DNA of 64,000 nucleotides. It comes from Lepas anatifera (Eukaryota > Arthropoda > Thecostraca > Lepadidae). The stretch's first letter is position 1; every line of letters starts with the position of its first letter. The translations under genes and the position numbers were made by a program. The stretch is taken from NCBI GenBank assembly GCA_034440635.1, contig JAOTON010000044.1:1-64000 (forward strand), written 5' to 3'. Below, in pieces: positions 58,735 to 64,000 of this stretch. A model generated the notes under the pieces. The model searched no databases, had not been told where the DNA came from, and was given only the letters and a program-made list of their open reading frames with translations.

Positions 58735-59859
58735 TAGTCAAAAGGACTGGGTATGACATAAGATATTAAGGAGAAGGGCATTGGTAGGAAGTTAGATAGA
58801 GCCGAGCGGGGGTGGAGAAAAAGGACGAAAGTCCACTGGAGAACGATCAGATGGGGCCGGGCAAAGCAAAAAAGTTCGGTGGTGGTTGGCGGTTATATGT
58901 GACTGGGCAGGACGGCCAAGGGAGGAGGACTGGGCGTTGACGGATAGCCAATCAAAGCCAAGCAGGGAGGATGAAAGAGAAGGCGGCTGGTGGGCAGTAA
59001 GTTCGAGACAGACAGGCCAGGGGCGCAGCCAGAGCTTTCGTATGGGGGGCACACCAATTTTGAGGGGCACCCCGGAGAAAAAGGGCACTTTTTAACGTAA
59101 CCAAAAAAACTTACTATATCTTTGTTTATATCATTTTTTGGGCATTTTTGGTTCAATAAAAATGCAAATAAATCATTGACGGAGAAGGAAAACTAGATTA
59201 AAACCCAAAGAGGAAAAAAATATCACCAAAATGTCATGGAAGTAGCCAAAACATGACTTTTTGGATAGATTTAAGGAAAGCCAACTCATGCAAGTACTTA
59301 ACATCAGAGAAATCAGCGGAGCATGTGATATATGTTACAATGTGCAGGTTAAGGCATATTGGAGTCGAAAATTCTTGTTATGCCCACTGGTTTTGTCGTG
59401 ACGAGTGAGCCCTGGCTGAACGCGGATTAAGTTCCTTGCCTCCCGCAATCGCCATGGGACGAGGAGTGGCATAGTGTCTTTAGAAGAACACATTTTTGTT
59501 GCCGGAAAAATTTGGGAGATACCTTTTGAACGTGTTTATTAAGTTCCATATTCTCAAGGCTCAGTCCCAGTTAAGAGTAAATAAAAGGTGAACAGGCCTG
59601 TGGCTTGGATGGGGATGGTGTGACAGGGCGGAAAATTGTGAAAACTATATCTTCATTTAATTTAATTAGTAGAAATCCTGGTTTAGGGGACTGCGTTCTG
59701 AGCTCATGGGCAAATGCCCTTTTATCATCCCTTCCCAGAATCCACTAGTATAATAAGCAATTTATATAACCAGGGGTGCCTAGACATCACAAGCCGTTTT
59801 AGAGATTCCTCATTCCTCGTTAGCTCCGTTTTACAAGGGGAGCTTCCATTGTGTTCTTA
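58735..59859. other. Unassigned interval
   Basis: A CAGGGGCGCAGCCAGAG string at about 59019, followed by a G-rich GGGGGGCACACC stretch, resembles one end of a widespread hAT-like element type. No partner end is clear. No gene is seen. Confidence 0.4.
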
Positions 59860-61140
59860 ATTCCCATCTATTCAAGACCAGCTTTGGGGCCCCCAAATGT
59901 GGGTCAGAGGCCTCAAGAGCACCTTCCCCCATCCCCCAGTTGTGCCTCCACGGACCAGACTAGCTCAGTGACCCCGCCCCGAGATGATCGGAGTTGGCCT
60001 TGTGTTCTTATTACCTGTCTATTCAAGACCACCTCAGGGGCTCGTGATGTAGATCAGGGCCCCAGGCAGCTCATGCTTCACCCAGAGACTAGACTAGCTC
60101 ATTGGCCCCAGAGATGAGGGCGTCAGACTAGCTCAATGGGCCACAGATAGGCTCATAGGGCCTTAAACCAGTTCAAGAAGCCTCAGAACAGTTTAAAGCG
60201 CCAGATCACTTCAGGGGGCCTCAAGCCAACTTAAGGGGCTCTCACAAGCTCAGCGCCCAGACCAGCTCAGGGTACCCTCAGAACCTAGATCCGCTCTTGG
60301 GCCCCAGATCAACTCTTGGGGCCCCAGATCAGTTCAGGGGCCTCAAGTCAGGTCAGGGGGCAAGATCAAGTCAGGGGCACTAATTCAGCTCAGGAATCCC
60401 TCACCAGCTCGGGGCCCAAGCAGTTCAAAAGCCCCAGAGCTGCTCAGGGGACACCAGATCGGCCCATAGGGTACCAGATCAGCCTAGGGGACAAACAATC
60501 AGATCAGTGGTCCCCGACCAGCTCGCGGCCCAGATCAGCTCGGGAATACCAGATCAAGTCAGGAGGCACTTCAGCTCAGGAGCCTCATACCATCTCAGGG
60601 GCCCTCACCAACCCCTGTGGGCCCAGCCCAACTCAGGGCCTGGGAGCTGCTCAGGAAATCACGTAATTAACCCAGGAGGCCCGGGTCAGCTTAAAGGGCA
60701 CCATATTAGCCATGGGGCACCAGACTAGCTCAGAGGGAATTAGATGGGCTCAGGAGACACACTGATGACTCAGCAGGCACCATATCGACTCAGGGGGCAT
60801 TAGTTAAGTTCAGGAGGCAGTATATCTGCTCAGGGTGCACCAAATCGATCAGCACAGGGGGCATGTTCAAGTCAGGGGCACTAAATCAGCTCAGGGATCC
60901 CTCATCAGCTCGGGGCCCAATCAGTTCAAAAGCCCCAGAGCTGCTCAGGGGACACCAGATGCCCATAGGCCACCAGATCAGCTTCGGGGACAAACAATCA
61001 GATCAGTGGTCCCCGACCAGCTCGAGAATACCAGATCAAGTCAGGAGGCACTTACTCAGCTCATGAGCCCCATACCATCTCAGGGGCCCTCATCAGCCTC
61101 TGTGGGCCCAGTTCAGCTCAGGACTTTAGAGCCGCTCATG
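59860..61140. repeat. Degenerate GC-rich repeat with CAGCTCAGGGG motif and block duplication
   Basis: Units of about 25-30 bp carry CAGATCAGCTCAGGGGCCCC or variants. A block starting TCAGGGGCAC at 60371 recurs at 60872, and AGATCAGTGG at 60501 recurs at 60990, so a segment of about 490-500 bp was duplicated with small indels. Open frames here are repeat-derived. Confidence 0.7.
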
Positions 61141-61146
61141 AAATCA

Positions 61147-61225
61147 CGCAGTGGCGTAGCCAGGATTCGGCCAAGGGGGTCCGACTACCGCCGGGGGCAC
61201 CCCCAGGCCGGGGGCCCCCATAGTA
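61147..61225. mobile_element. Single end of a hAT-like element
   Basis: GCAGTGGCGTAGCCAGGATT, then a G-rich run ending GGGGGCACCCCC, is a terminal sequence type common in invertebrate genomes. The matching opposite end is not visible. Confidence 0.35.
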
Positions 61226-62559
61226 GTCGGGGCCCATGTACTATATGTGTCGTATAATATTTTGGCATTATAACATTTACACGACGGAAATTTTTATATC
61301 CCTTTTTAAATGTTTGCTATTATTTTGTTTATAGTTTGATCTTTCTCGATCCGACCAAGTGTTGGTAAATTTAGGTCACCAAATATTAAGGCTGGCCCAT
61401 ACCTATATGATAGCGTGGCTATAATAACAGTATTGGGGCACATTTCGGGAAATCAAATGTTGCTGCGTGCATGATGTTAATCCAGACTTTACCTCAATTC
61501 ACTCTGGTAATCAGGTATGAGGTTATTGAAGGTCAACCGTTTTGAGTACAAAGAAATGGTCTTCTACGGAAAATGATTACCAATTTTTTTCCGGGTGTCG
61601 AATTCATGAACTCTTTAATCAGAAAGTTTCCAAAGAAATGGACAAAATGAATAAAAATACAAGGGATATGGTGGATGGTGGTGTGTTCCGGACGTCATAT
61701 AACGTCTATTTCGCGGAAAGATCCTGATGAATTCACCACAGTTACTTTCTTACCATTGCTATGTTGTAAATGAGCAAATTACCAAAACAATAGGCGCCTG
61801 AGATAACTTTCGCCTTGGATTACTCTGTCATTGTTATTTTGAACCTTTCATACCTATTTTTCTTTTTGAGATTATGCTCATCAATGTTTGTCATTTTCCT
61901 TGTTTGTCTGATTTCCTACGAAAATATTTGAAAGCTGTTTATTTCAAAATATTTAGGACGGTAGTTATTGGGACTAAGCTAATAGATTGAAAACCAGCTG
62001 AATTTCCTAATTCCCTGTTCGATTTGCTATTATGGATGCTAAAAAGAGATTAATTTTTGCCTTTCCTTCAGTAATGGTGCCTGATCGACATGTTTCAATT
62101 TGTCTTTTTTGGTACGCAATGGGAAAATATAAATTTTTCCGAGGCATATGATTTTCGAAAATCTTCTTTGAGTCTAGGATCTCAAGCGATATCTCTGGAT
62201 TGTATTCTAAAATCTAAAAGAAATGGAAAGGAAAAAGGACGCTCAATAAAAAAGATATATGAGTGTGCCCCAGATGCTATATAAAACCTATTCCATGGAC
62301 GGTCCTACTGATGAAACCGCTCACTTACAAACCGCTCATTCCTAGCCATTGGTTCGAGATCCCGGGGGCTTGGGGATGTGAGTACTTCCTTGGACTTTAA
62401 GTCTCTGATAGGCTTTGTACAGAGCTTGTATTTCTATGTCAGTGTTAAGCCATCCAGGACCATCACCCACCGCCCTCGCCCCCCCCCTGACCCCTGGGTC
62501 GAGCAGAGATCTCAAGGGGCCTAGCACTTGACACGGTGCCGAAACCAGTATCTGGGACC
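61226..62559. other. Unassigned interval
   Basis: AT-rich sequence with no recognisable gene. The frames at 61542-61727 and 62090-62284 lack motifs. Confidence 0.35.
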
Positions 62560-64000
62560 CCTGAAAACAACACTTTGCCCGCAAATCAGTACTTACGTCC
62601 CCCAAAACCAGCATTTGGGGTTACCATGAGACTACCTACTGGGACTCCCTGGAAATTACTCTCGGTGGGCCCTGAGAATAACTTTGAGGGGAGGGGGAGG
62701 AAGGGGAGGAGTGCTCGCTGAGACTAGCTTTTGGGGACACCTGAGGACAGCTTCAGGGGACCCCTGAGACTAACTCCTGGAGACCTCGTGACGCTAATTG
62801 TCGGATCTCTGAGATTAGCTCTCCGGCCCTCCTTACACTAGAACTGAAAGGTCCTCTGAAAATAACTCGGGCTTCCGAGATCAGTTCTTGGGGGACCTGA
62901 GACTATCTCTGGGGCCGCCTAAGACCGACACTTGGCGCTACTCACAAGGTTAATTTCCGGCCCCTCTCCCGGTTAGATCTCAGGGAGTCTCTGATACTGT
63001 TTCACGGCGCCTCTTGACCAAAATTGTGGACTCCTGAGAATCTCTCGGGGCTCCCTAGATTAGTTATCGGCAGCACCTCTGGGCCTATTTATCTGGCCTC
63101 CTAGATTTTCTCTGGGGGAGAGGGACTGAGACTGACTCTCGGGGCCATCCAGATTAGCTCTTGGGGGTCCCCTGAGGCTGTCTCTGGGGTGGGGCGGAGG
63201 GCTGGGAATGACTTCCGACAGCCCTCTGAGACTAACCCTGGGGCGCCCCCTGAGACTAACACTCGAGGAGGGAGGCGTGGAAGCACCCCTGAGACTGATT
63301 ATTTGGCACGGCACTCCTGAGACTGCCTCTCGGCAGCCCAGACTAGCCCTCAGAGGCCTAAGGCTAACTCGGGGCCGTGAGACCAAAATTCGGGAGCACC
63401 TCTGGGAATTACTCTCAAAGCCCCAAAATTAGCTCTTGGACGAACCGGAGACTAGCTCCCGGGAGAACTCTGAGACTAACTTTTAGGTGCTCCCTGAGAT
63501 TGACTCTCAGGGGCTTCTTATGCAACAACTGGGGGGGCACAGCCTCAGGCTAAATCTCGAGGGTTCCCAAGATTACCCCTCGGGGGCCCCTCTGAGATCA
63601 GCACTCTGCAGATCAAATGAGACTAACTCTCGGACCCCCAGATTAACTCTCGGGCCACCTGAAAGTAAATATTGACTCCTGAGAAAAACGCCCGTAAGAC
63701 GATGGGACCGAATATCGGGGGTCCTCTAAGACTGACTCTGGGGGTCCCCTTGACCGACTCTTGGGGTTCTCTGAGACTGATTTTAATGTAACCCCCTGAA
63801 ATAGACTGTCGCGGGGCCCTGAGAACCACTCTCTGGGGGACCCTGGTACGAGCTCGGCCCCCTGAGACCGACTCTCGGGGCCCCTGAGGCCGACTTTCGG
63901 GATCCCCTGAGACTAACTCTCAGGGGCACCCTGAAATCTACTTTTGGGAGTCTTGAGACTGACCCTCAGGGCGGGGCCCTGAGGCCGACTCGAGACGCCC
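62560..64000. repeat. Degenerate GC-rich repeat, runs off the window
   Basis: Units such as CCTGAGACTAACTCTCGGGG recur at irregular 25-40 bp spacing. This is the reverse complement of the motif at 180-890. The array continues past the end of the window. Confidence 0.7.

Overview
The window looks like a gene-poor, repeat-dense stretch of a metazoan nuclear genome, most likely an invertebrate. The evidence is the transposon set: degraded LINEs of the CR1/Jockey type and of the L1/Tx1 type, a Ty3/gypsy pol, hAT-like elements, TTAA-flanked non-autonomous elements and a tRNA-derived SINE. These are set among seven long or short minisatellite arrays. I cannot fix the phylum. I found no convincing host protein-coding gene, rRNA, tRNA gene or CRISPR array. 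Most long open frames are minisatellites that happen to lack stop codons.

Layout. 180-890: degenerate GC-rich repeat. 1564-2604: complete TTAA element (here called family B). 5038-8310: half of a family A TTAA element, then a CR1/Jockey-like LINE on the minus strand with a second LINE end facing it. 8470-10254: hAT-like remnants and a TTAA element (family C) that carries an array of short inverted heptamers. 11041-17330: a 70-bp minisatellite split by a 5.9-kb element with hAT-like ends, which itself holds nested insertions and an inverted pair of coding-like fragments. 17678-19406: a family A element split by another family A element. 19625-21740: 37-bp array. 23991-26040: a TIR element, then families D, A and B side by side. 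26450-28770: 31/32-bp array. 28938-29347: hAT MITE. 29840-33310: 40-bp G-rich array bordered by inverted family D pieces. 34250-35225: LINE 3' end and SINE. 35716-36718: chimeric TTAA element. 37421-44520: Ty3/gypsy remnant with an intact pol frame, bordered by inverted copies of another repeat. 44835-46110: 15-bp array. 46111-54320: a 28-bp array split by an L1/Tx1-like LINE whose ORF2 is in turn split by a family A element. 54915-58170: 40-bp hairpin-forming array. 58386-58734: deletion derivative of family D. 59860-61140 and 62560-64000: degenerate GC-rich repeats.

How the parts relate. The clearest theme is serial nesting, often with readable target duplications. A LINE sits in a minisatellite and a TTAA element sits in that LINE. 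A TTAA element sits in its own relative. A hAT-like element sits in a minisatellite. The TTAA families share dense AGGTCA/TGACCT half-sites, usually with a 23-bp central palindrome. All assignments come from reading the sequence by eye; copy numbers and boundaries of old elements are approximate.
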